From contig DATJHM010000126.1 in assembly GCA_035493895.1 (NCBI GenBank), positions 11,913-75,912 of the forward strand: DNA of 64,000 nt, given 5' to 3'. A program made the translations under genes and the position numbers. The notes under the pieces are model-generated. The model worked only from the letters and a program-made list of their open reading frames with translations, had not been told where the DNA came from and searched no databases. Positions within the stretch are counted from its first letter, which is position 1. Every line of letters begins with the position of its first letter. The DNA comes from DATJHM01 sp035493895 (GTDB lineage Bacteria > Chloroflexota > Ktedonobacteria > Ktedonobacterales > Ktedonobacteraceae). This document shows, one piece after another, positions 51,790 through 60,308 of the stretch.

Positions 51790-52281
51790 GAGCGTATACC
51801 ATGTGGAAGATCACCGATTACCCGCAGTGTTTTCAGTAGTTCAGGGAAGGTTCTCTGATTTCTGGACAATGTCGTCTCTACCTTTTATTACGGCACGAGA
51901 AAGGACACGTTGAAACATTGCTGGAGCATCTCTATGATGCATTCTTTCAATTCTATCTCAGTGATTCCAATCTACAGATTGGACCGAAGTTTGAACAATT
52001 CTAAACTGAAATATCCTCCGTCATGTAGGAAAGGGCTGGTTCTCTCGCGCGTTCGGTCGAGCAGGAAACTGGCTTTTTTGATCTTACAGCATCTATCGAT
52101 AACAGGCGGGAAGGGGTGTATGTGGTTGGGAAGGTTTGGTTGCCCCTTACGGCGATTCTCGCTATTCAGATCATGTGCTGCATTCCTAGTTGTTTGGCGT
52201 AGAAGTAGTTCACGAGCGTAGTGTGCGTTATCCCAGGATGGTGTATACACTACGGTTCACACAACAGAGAGAGGGTAAACC

Positions 52282-54177
52282 ATGGATCTGGTGAAGCGGT
52301 TGGAAGAATATCGAGATCGTGAGCGCGAACTCATGTGGGAAGGCACTTTCGCACAGTACTTCGAAATTGCCTCCAAACGACCTGAGATTAGTCGTCTCTC
52401 CCACGAGCGCATTTATCATATGATTATGGACGCTGGCGTTGAGACGACGCGCACTGGTGATCAGCACTACAAGTTCTTCAACCAGGAGATCTTTGGCATC
52501 GATAAGCCATTGCAGCAGATCGTCGACTACTTTCATTCGGCCGCTCAACGTCTGGAAGTGCGCAAACGTGTGCTTTTGCTGATGGGTCCGGTCGGTGGCG
52601 GTAAGTCTACGATTGTCTACCTGCTCAAACGTGGTCTCGAAGCCTATAGCCGTACCCAGGCTGGTGCGATCTATGCGATTAAAGATTGCCCTATGCATGA
52701 GGAACCATTGCATCTGATCCCCCCCGAGTTGCGCGCGGATGTGGACAAAGAATTTGGCCTCTATATCGAAGGTGATCTGTGTCCTCATTGCCGCTATATG
52801 GTCGATAATCAGTTTAATGGCCGTATTGAAGATGTTCCCGTGAAACGCATTGCCTTCAGCGAGAAGTATCGCGTCGGTGTTGGTACCTTCACGCCGTCGG
52901 ACCCCAAAAGCCAGGATATCAGCGAGCTTGTAGGCGGTATTGACCTCTCGACGATCGGTGAAGTCGGTGTAGAGAGCGATCCACGTGCCTATCGCTTCGA
53001 CGGTGAACTCAATATTGCAAATCGTGGCGTGATGGAGTTTGTCGAGATGTTGAAGACGGATGAGAAATTTCTCTACGTCTTGCTTACTCTGAGCCAGGAG
53101 CAGAATATTAAGACCGGTCGCTTCAGTATGATCTATGCCGATGAGGTGGTTGTTAGCCATACCAATGAACATGAATATCAGGCTTTCGTGGGCAATAAAA
53201 AGTCTGAAGCGTTACAGGACCGCATTATTCTGGTCAAGGTTCCCTATAATCTGCGCGTTGCCGATGAGGTGAAGATTTACGAGAAACTCCTCAAGCAGAG
53301 CGCTCTGCAAAATGTACATATCGCTCCTTACACGCTGCGTGTGGCAAGTATCTTCGCAGTGCTGACTCGCCTCGAACAATCGAAGAAGGCCGGGATGAGC
53401 CCGATGAAGAAGCTGAAACTCTACGATGGCGAGGATATGGAGGACTTCAAGCAGAAGGATGTGCGCGAGTTGCAGGAGGAGGCGGTGCGCGAGGGCATGG
53501 ATGGTATCTCTCCACGCTATGTCATTAACCGCCTGTCAAACGCTCTGGTGAAGCCAAATGTGACCTGCATTAATCCTATCGATGCCCTGCGCGCCCTCAA
53601 AGATGGCCTCGATCAGCATACCAGTATCACCCGTGAAGAGCGTGAGCGCTACGTGAACTTCATCAGTGAGGCACGCAAAGAGTACGATGAACTGGCGAAG
53701 AAAGAGGTCCAACGCGCCTTTGTCTATTCCTATGAGGAAAATGCTCGTACGTTGCTGAATAACTATCTGGATAATGTTGAGTCGTTCTGCAACAAGACCA
53801 AACTGCGCGATCCTATCACCGATGAGGAGATGGAACCCGATGAGCATCTGATGCGCTCAATTGAGGAGCAGATTGGCGTCTCGGAAAATGCGAAGCGCTC
53901 GTTCCGCGAGGAAATTCTGATCCGTATCTCTTCTCTGGCACGTAAGGGGCAGGCTTTTGAGTATACCAGCCATGAGCGCCTCAAAGAAGCCATCGAGAAG
54001 AAGCTCTTTGCGGACCTGCGTGATGTAGTGAAGATTACGACTTCGACACGCACTCCTGATAAAGAACAGTTACGTAAAATCAATGAGGTGGTCGATCGTT
54101 TGATGAAGGAGCATGGTTACTGTCACGTCTGTGCTAACGAGATTCTGCGCTATACTGGCAGTCTCTTGAACCGGTAA
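52282..54177 (+). CDS. prkA: PrkA family serine protein kinase / AAA+ protein
   Basis: A protein of 631 residues matching PrkA end to end. The N-terminal AAA+ domain has Walker A GPVGGGKS (102-109) after FGIDKPLQQIVDYFHSAAQR. A cysteine pair CPHC follows at about 173-176. The C-terminal PrkA kinase-like domain ends DREQLRKINEVVDRLMKEHG-style and CHVCANEILRYTGSLLNR. In Bacillus PrkA supports sporulation; in enterobacteria it is encoded with yeaH and ycgB and responds to nutrient stress. The same trio follows here. A recent view treats PrkA as an AAA+ protease or ATPase rather than a true kinase. Confidence 0.96.
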   Translation: MDLVKRLEEYRDRERELMWEGTFAQYFEIASKRPEISRLSHERIYHMIMDAGVETTRTGDQHYKFFNQEIFGIDKPLQQIVDYFHSAAQRLEVRKRVLLLMGPVGGGKSTIVYLLKRGLEAYSRTQAGAIYAIKDCPMHEEPLHLIPPELRADVDKEFGLYIEGDLCPHCRYMVDNQFNGRIEDVPVKRIAFSEKYRVGVGTFTPSDPKSQDISELVGGIDLSTIGEVGVESDPRAYRFDGELNIANRGVMEFVEMLKTDEKFLYVLLTLSQEQNIKTGRFSMIYADEVVVSHTNEHEYQAFVGNKKSEALQDRIILVKVPYNLRVADEVKIYEKLLKQSALQNVHIAPYTLRVASIFAVLTRLEQSKKAGMSPMKKLKLYDGEDMEDFKQKDVRELQEEAVREGMDGISPRYVINRLSNALVKPNVTCINPIDALRALKDGLDQHTSITREERERYVNFISEARKEYDELAKKEVQRAFVYSYEENARTLLNNYLDNVESFCNKTKLRDPITDEEMEPDEHLMRSIEEQIGVSENAKRSFREEILIRISSLARKGQAFEYTSHERLKEAIEKKLFADLRDVVKITTSTRTPDKEQLRKINEVVDRLMKEHGYCHVCANEILRYTGSLLNR

Positions 54178-54303
54178 TGCCCTGTGTTCCTGAAAACATC
54201 GCTTTGCCTGGTCTTCGCGCTTCTCCTTTCGGGTGACGCGCGAACCAGGCTCGTTGTTCCTCAGGTTCACTTCTTTCGCTAACGCTAAAAAGGAGCATGA
54301 TCC

Positions 54304-55446
54304 ATGTCTGTTTCTCAGCATGATTGGTCTTTGCACCGTAAAGGGCAGATTGACCAGGAGCGCCACAAAGAGAAGATCCGCGAGGCGATTAAGAAGAATC
54401 TGGGCGATATTGTCAGTGAGGAGAATATTATTCTCTCGGATGGCAAAAAGACGGTGCGTGTCCCTATTCGTTCGTTGGATGAGTATCGTTTTCGCTACGA
54501 TCCCGGTCGCCAGCAGCACGCGGGCCAGGGGAATGGGAAAAGTAAGGTTGGCGATGTGGTCGCGCAGGAGCCGAAGCAGGGCAAGGGCAAGAAGGGCGAC
54601 CCTGGTAAAGACGCTGGCTACGACTATTATGAGGCCGAGATCACGATGGAGGAGCTGGCCGCGATGATCTTTGAGGATCTCGGCCTGCCCAATCTCGAAC
54701 AGAAACGTCAGCAGGAGATGCAGACGGAGGCCGTACGCTTTACTGATGTGCGTAAAAAGGGGCCAATGGCCAATCTCGATAAAAAACGCACGATTATGGA
54801 AAATATGAAGCGTAACGCCGCTAAAGGTGAGGCCAAATTTTCCGATATTAAATCTGAGGATCTGCGCTTTAAAGTGTGGGAGCCTACGATTAAATATCAA
54901 TCGAATGCCGTCGTTCTAGCAATGATGGACGTTAGCGGTTCAATGGGTGAATTCGAGAAGTATATCGCTCGTAGCTTCTACTTCTGGATGGTCCGCTTCC
55001 TGCGCACGAAGTACAACAATGTCCAGATCGTCTTTATCAGCCATCATACGGAAGCAAAAGAGGTTACTGAAGAGGAGTTCTTCCATAAGGGGGAGAGCGG
55101 TGGTACTCAGGTCTCGTCTGCGTATGAGTTGGCGTTGCAGATTATCAAGGAACGCTACAACCCGGACGACTGGAACATCTATCCTTTCCACTTCTCCGAT
55201 GGCGATAATCTTCCCTGGGACAATGATCGTTGTGTCCAGCTGGTCAATAAGCTGATGGAGCAGTGTAACATCTTTGGTTATGGCGAGATTCGCGAGGGTC
55301 ACTATCGCTCGCCGAGCACGCTCATGTCGGCTTATAACAAGATTAATGATAAGAAGTTTACGGCCGTGACGATCTCCGATAAAAAGGAGGTCTATCCCGC
55401 CTTACGCAAGTTCTTTGCCCAGCGAGACGCTGTCCCTTCGCGCTAA
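54304..55446 (+). CDS. YeaH/YhbH family protein (DUF444)
   Basis: A protein of 380 residues. An N-terminal charged region (DWSLHRKGQIDQERHKEKIR) is followed by a Gly/Lys-rich linker and, from about 195, a von Willebrand factor A domain whose metal site is MMDVSGSMGEFEKY (about 206-219, the DxSxS motif). VFISHHTEAKEV and GESGGTQVSSAYELAL follow. This is the DUF444 layout. YhbH in Bacillus is sporulation-linked. AAGGAG lies seven bases before the ATG. Middle member of the conserved prkA-yeaH-spoVR cluster; the partners probably act together in one stress pathway. Confidence 0.95.
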   Translation: MSVSQHDWSLHRKGQIDQERHKEKIREAIKKNLGDIVSEENIILSDGKKTVRVPIRSLDEYRFRYDPGRQQHAGQGNGKSKVGDVVAQEPKQGKGKKGDPGKDAGYDYYEAEITMEELAAMIFEDLGLPNLEQKRQQEMQTEAVRFTDVRKKGPMANLDKKRTIMENMKRNAAKGEAKFSDIKSEDLRFKVWEPTIKYQSNAVVLAMMDVSGSMGEFEKYIARSFYFWMVRFLRTKYNNVQIVFISHHTEAKEVTEEEFFHKGESGGTQVSSAYELALQIIKERYNPDDWNIYPFHFSDGDNLPWDNDRCVQLVNKLMEQCNIFGYGEIREGHYRSPSTLMSAYNKINDKKFTAVTISDKKEVYPALRKFFAQRDAVPSR

Positions 55447-55577
55447 TGTGTCATTTCTGCGTGTCTCTGTAGGGGATACGTTTCTCTACTGAGCCACGCT
55501 AGCTTGCACAATCTCTTCGCGTCGGTTGCGCCTTGTCCCACACACTATGCCGTTGAGATTGTACCAGGAGTGTTGTT

Positions 55578-57029
55578 ATGACGACTCATGAGAAGAGCGA
55601 TATTGAACGTTTACGTGACGCAATAGATGTAGCCTGGGAGGAAGCGCGCAAGTTTGGCCTCGATCCGTTCCCTACGCATTTTGAGCTAGTCCCGGCCTCT
55701 ATTATGTACGAATTTGCTTCTTATAGTCTCCCAGGCCGTTTTAGCCACTGGACGCATGGTAAGGCCTATCATCGCCAGAAGATGCAGTATGACTTCGGTC
55801 TGAGCAAGATCTACGAGATGGTGGTGAACACAAATCCAAGCTATGCTTTTCTGATGGATATGAACAATCTGCTTCAGAATACATTTGTGGCTGCTCACGT
55901 CTTTGGTCATACCGATTTCTTTAAGAATAACGCCTACTTTCAGCATACCTCGCGTCGCATGATCGATAAGGTCAGCATCCATGCTGAACGTATCGCCAAG
56001 TATGAGTTTGATCACGGCAAGGCTGAGGTGGAGCGTTTCCTGGATGCGGCTCTCTCCATTCAAGAGCATGTGGATTATAATCTCTTGCTCCGCTCGGAAG
56101 AGCCCGAGGCCAATGGCAAGTCCCGCACGACTCCTTCCACCGAGTACGATGATATCTGGGGCCTGGAGGAGAAGGAGAAGGAGAAGAGGGCGGAGGAAGA
56201 ACGAGATCGTGCCAATGCGAAGCCGCCAAAGTTTCCCGAGAAGCCTGAGAAAGATCTGTTGCTTTTCCTGATGCATCACGCTCCTCATCTTCAGCCCTGG
56301 CAACGTGATATTATAGAAATAGTGCATTCGGAGATGCTCTACTTTATCCCTCAGATGCAGACTAAGACTATGAATGAGGGCTGGGCCAGTATATGGCATT
56401 CTCGTATTATGAGACAACTTGGCGAAAAAGGGGTCATTTCAGATTCAGATATAATTGAATTTGCTCAATTACACTCGGGCGTCCTCTCGCCGTCACGCAC
56501 TTCGCTGAATCCGTATTATATCGGCTTCAAGGTGTTGGAAGATATCGAGCGCCGCTGGGATAATCCAACCAGGGAGGAGCAAGATCGCCTGGGCCGTAAA
56601 CCCGGTCAGGGTCGCCAGAAGATCTTCGAGGTGCGCGAAATGGATAATGATGTCTCTTTCCTGCGCAACTACCTGACGGAAGACCTGATCAAGGATCTTG
56701 ACCTCTACCTCTACAAAAAAGAGGGCGATGAATGGGTGGTCGTCGAGAAAAATTGGCAGAAGGTTCGCGATGGTATCGTGAATAGTATGACCAATTTTGG
56801 CTATCCCTATCTCGTGGTCGATAACGGTGATTATCGTGGGAACCGCGAACTGTACATTAAGCATCTCTACGAAGGCCAGGATCTCGATCTGAACTATGCT
56901 GAGAAGACCCTACAGCATGTCTATCTGCTCTGGGGCCGCCCCGTTCACCTGGAGACCTTCTACGAGAATAAACGTATTCTCCTCTCCTACGATGGTGAGC
57001 GCAATACGAAGAGTACCCTGGAGAAATAA
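55578..57029 (+). CDS. spoVR: SpoVR family protein
   Basis: A protein of 483 residues with the SpoVR/YcgB family sequence throughout: FGLDPFPTHFELVPASIMYE (about 25-44), SLPGRFSHWTHGKAYHRQK, NTFVAAHVFGHTDFFKNNAY and MNEGWASIWHSRIMRQL, the last carrying conserved His residues that could bind metal. Bacillus SpoVR is needed for normal spore cortex. A highly charged insertion (about 185-225, EEKEKEKRAEEERDRANAKP) separates two halves. AGGAG precedes the ATG. Its presence with prkA and yeaH agrees with a spore-forming host. Confidence 0.95.
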   Translation: MTTHEKSDIERLRDAIDVAWEEARKFGLDPFPTHFELVPASIMYEFASYSLPGRFSHWTHGKAYHRQKMQYDFGLSKIYEMVVNTNPSYAFLMDMNNLLQNTFVAAHVFGHTDFFKNNAYFQHTSRRMIDKVSIHAERIAKYEFDHGKAEVERFLDAALSIQEHVDYNLLLRSEEPEANGKSRTTPSTEYDDIWGLEEKEKEKRAEEERDRANAKPPKFPEKPEKDLLLFLMHHAPHLQPWQRDIIEIVHSEMLYFIPQMQTKTMNEGWASIWHSRIMRQLGEKGVISDSDIIEFAQLHSGVLSPSRTSLNPYYIGFKVLEDIERRWDNPTREEQDRLGRKPGQGRQKIFEVREMDNDVSFLRNYLTEDLIKDLDLYLYKKEGDEWVVVEKNWQKVRDGIVNSMTNFGYPYLVVDNGDYRGNRELYIKHLYEGQDLDLNYAEKTLQHVYLLWGRPVHLETFYENKRILLSYDGERNTKSTLEK

Positions 57030-57270
57030 TCTGTCGTTTCTGATATACAGGGGCAACCGCCCAAAAGCTGCCCCTGTATGCTGAATATACTTAAAATGTT
57101 CTAGTAATAACTACCTACATTATCCTGCATTTTATCTACTTCTCCACATGCAAAAAAATACGCATTTCTGCGAATTGACGCACCATCGCTTCTTCTTTAT
57201 ACTTTGTTCCATACACCCGAATATCTCTCTATTCACTGCACTTGTATCGCTAGATGAGAAAGGAGGAGAA

Positions 57271-57855
57271 GTGGCACCAGTACCAATCTATACTATCGGT
57301 CATGGCAATCGTTCCATCGCAGATTTCATTGCTCTGCTACAACGCTACCAGATCTCGTATGTGGCAGACGTACGATCACAACCCTATTCTCGTTACATGC
57401 CTCACTTCTCCAAAAACGCTCTGGAGCAGGCTTTACACGCGCAGCATCTCCACTATCTGTATCTGGGTGAGACGCTGGGTGGTCGTCCCCTCGATCGCTC
57501 ATGTTACGTCGATGGAAAGGTCGATTATGCGCTGGTGCGGGAGAAGCCCTGGTATTTGCAGGGCATTCAACGCCTGCGTACTGCCTGGGAGAAGCAGCTC
57601 ACGGTGGCCCTGATGTGTTCAGAGCTGAAACCGCAGGAGTGCCATCGTGGAAAATTGATCGGCAATACGCTGCTGGAACAGGGAATCACCGTTGCGCACA
57701 TCGATGAAACGGGCGTTTTGCGCGAGCAAGAGGAGATCAATCTCTTATTAACAAGTGGGCAGGCGACCCTATTTGACGATCTTTCGCCGGTGGAGCTCCC
57801 CGGTAAGATCGGGCATGCACGGAAGAAAGCCCCTCATCATCAGGGGGAGCAGTGA
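57271..57855 (+). CDS. DUF488 family protein, first copy
   Basis: A protein of 194 residues. The DUF488 domain fills most of it: YTIGHGNRSIADFIALLQRY (about 6-25), VADVRSQPYSRYMPHFSKNA, LYLGETLGGRP and VALMCSELKPQECHRGKLIG (about 114-133), with the conserved Cys and CHR motif. The function is not settled; DUF488 proteins are often linked to conflict or nucleic-acid repair loci. The open frame extends 41 codons upstream, but AAAGGAGG sits just before the GTG at 57271, where similarity begins. Its stop overlaps the start of the second DUF488 gene, so they are coupled. Confidence 0.88.
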   Translation: MAPVPIYTIGHGNRSIADFIALLQRYQISYVADVRSQPYSRYMPHFSKNALEQALHAQHLHYLYLGETLGGRPLDRSCYVDGKVDYALVREKPWYLQGIQRLRTAWEKQLTVALMCSELKPQECHRGKLIGNTLLEQGITVAHIDETGVLREQEEINLLLTSGQATLFDDLSPVELPGKIGHARKKAPHHQGEQ

Positions 57856-58340
57856 CGCCAACCGTTGTGACCATTGGGGTCTATGGTTTTACGGCTGAAA
57901 GCTTTTTCCTGACATTGCAGGCAGCGCATGTCGATACGTTTTGTGATCTCAGAGAGAGACGTGGTGTTCGTGGCTCAGCATACGCCTTTGCTAACCGCGA
58001 GCGTCTTCAGCAACGATTGCAAGAATTGCATATTCGCTATATCCATGCGAAAGAGCTTGCGCCTTCTGCTTCTATTCGTGCGCTACAAACGCAGGAAGAT
58101 AAAAAGCAGCACGAGCAGAAACGGAGCCGTGAGAAATTATCTGCTCGCTTTATTGATACATATCAACAAAATTATCTGGCCATCTTCGATGCGCATCGAT
58201 TTCTTCAGCAATGCGGAGATGATACTCATGTGCTGGCACTTTTCTGTGTCGAGCGCGAACCCGCTGCCTGCCATCGCTCGCTCGTCGCCGAACGGCTGGA
58301 ACAGGATCTTCAGCTTGTCGTGATTCATCTTTTGCCGTAA
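57852..58340 (+). CDS. DUF488 family protein, second copy
   Basis: A protein of 162 residues, a shorter and more diverged DUF488: VVTIGVYGFTAESFFLTLQA (about 5-24), FCDLRERRGVRGSAYAFANR and VLALFCVEREPAACHRSLVA (about 128-147) with the same Cys and CHR pair. A charged helical insertion (EDKKQHEQKRSREKLSARFI) is found in the middle. The GTG start overlaps the TGA of the first copy by four bases. Two tandem, non-identical DUF488 genes suggest a heteromeric complex. Confidence 0.87.
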   Translation: MTPTVVTIGVYGFTAESFFLTLQAAHVDTFCDLRERRGVRGSAYAFANRERLQQRLQELHIRYIHAKELAPSASIRALQTQEDKKQHEQKRSREKLSARFIDTYQQNYLAIFDAHRFLQQCGDDTHVLALFCVEREPAACHRSLVAERLEQDLQLVVIHLLP

Positions 58341-58391
58341 TATTCGGGCTCGTAAATGCCGCCTCGTAGTTTCGTACACATGTGGGGAAAT

Positions 58392-58452
58392 GTTTTGTGG
58401 AGAAGGTACTCATCATTGTGTGAGGAAGCGTTTTGTGGAGAAGGTACTCATC
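58392..58452 (+). repeat. Tandem duplication of a translation start region
   Basis: The 23-base sequence running from GTTTTGTGGAGAAG to GTACTCATC occurs at 58392-58414 and 58430-58452, period 38. Each copy has a purine-rich ribosome binding site (GGGGAA or GAGGAA) followed by GTG GAG AAG GTA. The first copy opens an eight-codon frame ending in TGA (58397-58423); the second opens the real gene. Confidence 0.75.
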
Positions 58453-59088
58453 GTTGCGAAAACACGCGCACACGAAGGCCTGTGGTGCGTCGGGGCCCTG
58501 ACACTCTCTTCCAATCGGAGTCTGCGCCTGCTCACCCGGCTTGGCGCTCATCAGCCACAGGATACCCCCTTAGAGGTTGGCCAGATCTGGGAGATGAGCT
58601 GGCGACGTGCCTATGATCCTCAGCCGCCTCATGTCGAGGATGTTCGTGTGCTTGAGCAAAAATTTGTCGGCCTGCAAACAAATCTCTATGGCACTCTGCT
58701 CCAGCGCGTGCGGCCCTGGCTTGGTTCGCCGGAACGTCTGTTTGATGGGCGCATCGTTCTCAATGGTGCCGCCGCTTATATCTGTAAATCGGCGGGTTTG
58801 CCCGCACGGAGCACTGGCTTCTGGCTCCCTGAACGGCCCCTTGTTTTCTGCACGATAAGGGGACGCCCATACTACGCCCTTACGTATGGCGCATCGGCCG
58901 GACCAGCTCATATGCAACATACCCTGCGTATTGCCTATGTTGGAGGGGAACATGTCGTGCCAGAGATCCCGGCTGATGCGCTGATCCGCGTCTCTCTGGC
59001 ACGCTGGTGGAAATTATATGAAAATGAAGAGAAAAAGTGCTACCTCCAGCTCTCTGGCTGGTATTTGAGCGAAGTTCTCTCTCGCTAA
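58435..59088 (+). CDS. DUF488-linked protein, possibly dual-OB domain
   Basis: A protein of 217 residues starting at the second GTG of the duplicated start region. It opens MEKVLIVAKTRAHEGLWCVG, followed by beta-rich sequence (LEVGQIWEMSWRRAYDPQPP, PHVEDVRVLEQKFVGLQTNL) and a second beta-rich half with IRGRPYYALTYGASAGPAHM. The opening and its place after DUF488 genes recall the dual-OB (DuOB) domain proteins that are genetically linked to DUF488, but I cannot confirm this by eye. A role in nucleic acid binding would follow if correct. Ninety-four bases after the second DUF488 gene. Confidence 0.65.
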   Translation: MEKVLIVAKTRAHEGLWCVGALTLSSNRSLRLLTRLGAHQPQDTPLEVGQIWEMSWRRAYDPQPPHVEDVRVLEQKFVGLQTNLYGTLLQRVRPWLGSPERLFDGRIVLNGAAAYICKSAGLPARSTGFWLPERPLVFCTIRGRPYYALTYGASAGPAHMQHTLRIAYVGGEHVVPEIPADALIRVSLARWWKLYENEEKKCYLQLSGWYLSEVLSR

Positions 59089-59146
59089 TAGATGTTTACT
59101 TTTTCTGGGAGTGATGTCGCAACCTTTTTTAATCTCGCTTGCAGGG

Positions 59147-59174
59147 ATTGAAAATTGAAAATTGAAAATTGAAA
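59147..59174. repeat. Heptanucleotide repeat, four units of ATTGAAA
   Basis: Four perfect ATTGAAA units in tandem, in the convergent gap just before the 3' end of the molybdoenzyme gene. Confidence 0.85.
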
Positions 59175-59181
59175 CAACAAA

Positions 59182-59790
59182 CTACCAGTATCTTTCTTCG
59201 TTCCAGGGATTGGCACGGTTGTGATAGCCACGCTGCTCCCAGAAGCCCGGACGGTCGTGCTCCATGAATTCGAGACCATCAAGCCATTTGGCACTTTTGT
59301 AGGCATAGAGCTTGGGTACGAGCAGGCGCACCGGTCCACCATGATCGGGGGCGAGATCCTCGCCATCGTGTTTGAGGACGATGATGACGTCATCGTCATC
59401 CAGATCACTCAAGGGCAGGTTTGTCGTATAGCCCGTCCAGGAGTGGGCGGTGACAAACTTCGCTTCGGGCAATGGCTGCGCTCGCTGCAAGATCTCTCGG
59501 ATGTGTACGCCTTCCCAGGTGTTATCGTAGCGGCTCCAGGTGGTGACGCAGTGAAAGTCGCTGGTGAGCGTGGTACGGGGAAGAGCAAGAAATTCTTCCC
59601 AGTTCAGCTCGAAAGGCTGGGCAACTTTGCCGCTGATTTTCAGCTTCCAGTTACTGGGACGTTGCGACGGCGTGCTCTCATAGCTAAGGACGGGCCATTT
59701 TTTTGTCAGTGATTGTCCGGGTGGCAAACGATCCAACCCATCTGGACGTTTCTCAATCTCTTGTGTGTTCTTTTTGTTAAACAGATTCAT
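59182..59790 (-). CDS. Sulfite-oxidase-fold molybdopterin oxidoreductase, cytoplasmic
   Basis: A protein of 202 residues, essentially one oxidoreductase molybdopterin-binding domain. The molybdenum-ligating cysteine is in SDFHCVTTWSRYDNTWEGVH (about 77-96). VTAHSWTGYTTNLPL and DHGGPVRLLVPKLYAYKSAKW complete the family core. There is no twin-arginine signal, membrane helix or heme domain, so it should stay in the cytoplasm, unlike MsrP/YedY or sulfite dehydrogenases. AAGGAG lies six bases before the ATG at 59788-59790; the open frame extends 20 codons upstream. Substrate unknown. Confidence 0.9.
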   Translation of the reverse strand: MNLFNKKNTQEIEKRPDGLDRLPPGQSLTKKWPVLSYESTPSQRPSNWKLKISGKVAQPFELNWEEFLALPRTTLTSDFHCVTTWSRYDNTWEGVHIREILQRAQPLPEAKFVTAHSWTGYTTNLPLSDLDDDDVIIVLKHDGEDLAPDHGGPVRLLVPKLYAYKSAKWLDGLEFMEHDRPGFWEQRGYHNRANPWNEERYW

Positions 59791-60308
59791 CACCTGCTCC
59801 TTTATGCTTTTTTTCTGCTCAGAAAGGTCTATTATGATCGCATTTAGCATATAAATTACTGTACGTTGATATACAGAACAAAATCGGGGAAAGTATCTGT
59901 CTATTGGTCCGCTTCAGGTCAATGAAGAAACGTTTCACCTCTTATAACATGCTTTGAGAGAGGTCTATTCCTGAAGAAATGTTTTTATGGACAAATTGTT
60001 CTCTTTCTGCTCATAGAGCCGCTTCCCTGCTATCGATCCCTGTGTCGCTCTTTACTCTCACAAGAAAGAGTAAAGAGCGACACGGGAATGTGGCTACCCG
60101 ATAGAATCTTGAGCGGATCTTTAGGGTTGCGTTCCTTCCACACTGTAATATATCTGTAAGAGGTACACAAATTTTGCGGCGATAGCTTGAGCGTATACTC
60201 GATGTATGCCTTGCTGTTCTCTTTTGTGCATCTTTCCTCTGGTATGATACGTACATGTTACAGAATTATACGTGCTAGCTATATGCGTTACGCATAAGGA
60301 GCATTCTG
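59791..60308. other. Divergent gap of 518 bases with a large hairpin
   Basis: Upstream regions of the molybdoenzyme gene and the 634-residue protein gene. Besides the hairpin at 60039-60086 there is an extended -10-like TGGTATGAT near 60241-60249 for the right-hand gene. No coding frame was supported. Confidence 0.5.
60039..60086. repeat. Long perfect hairpin without T run
   Basis: Arms 60039-60058 and 60067-60086 pair at 19 of 20 positions (CCTGTGTCGCTCTTTACTCT) around the eight-base loop CACAAGAA. Neither strand has a T run after it, so it is not an ordinary terminator. Confidence 0.85.

Larger units (their letters stand above)
51358..52281. other. Gap of 924 bases upstream of prkA
   Basis: Contains the hairpin at 51401-51439 and a clear plus-strand promoter at 51761-51789, which leaves a leader of about 485 bases before prkA. 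Open frames in the leader (for example 51910-52221) are Ser/Arg/Leu-rich, without ribosome binding sites, and look random. The leader may be regulatory, but I could not define a known riboswitch. Confidence 0.55.

Noticed and set aside
51910..52221. 103-codon frame in the prkA leader
   Set aside because: No ribosome binding site and random-looking composition.
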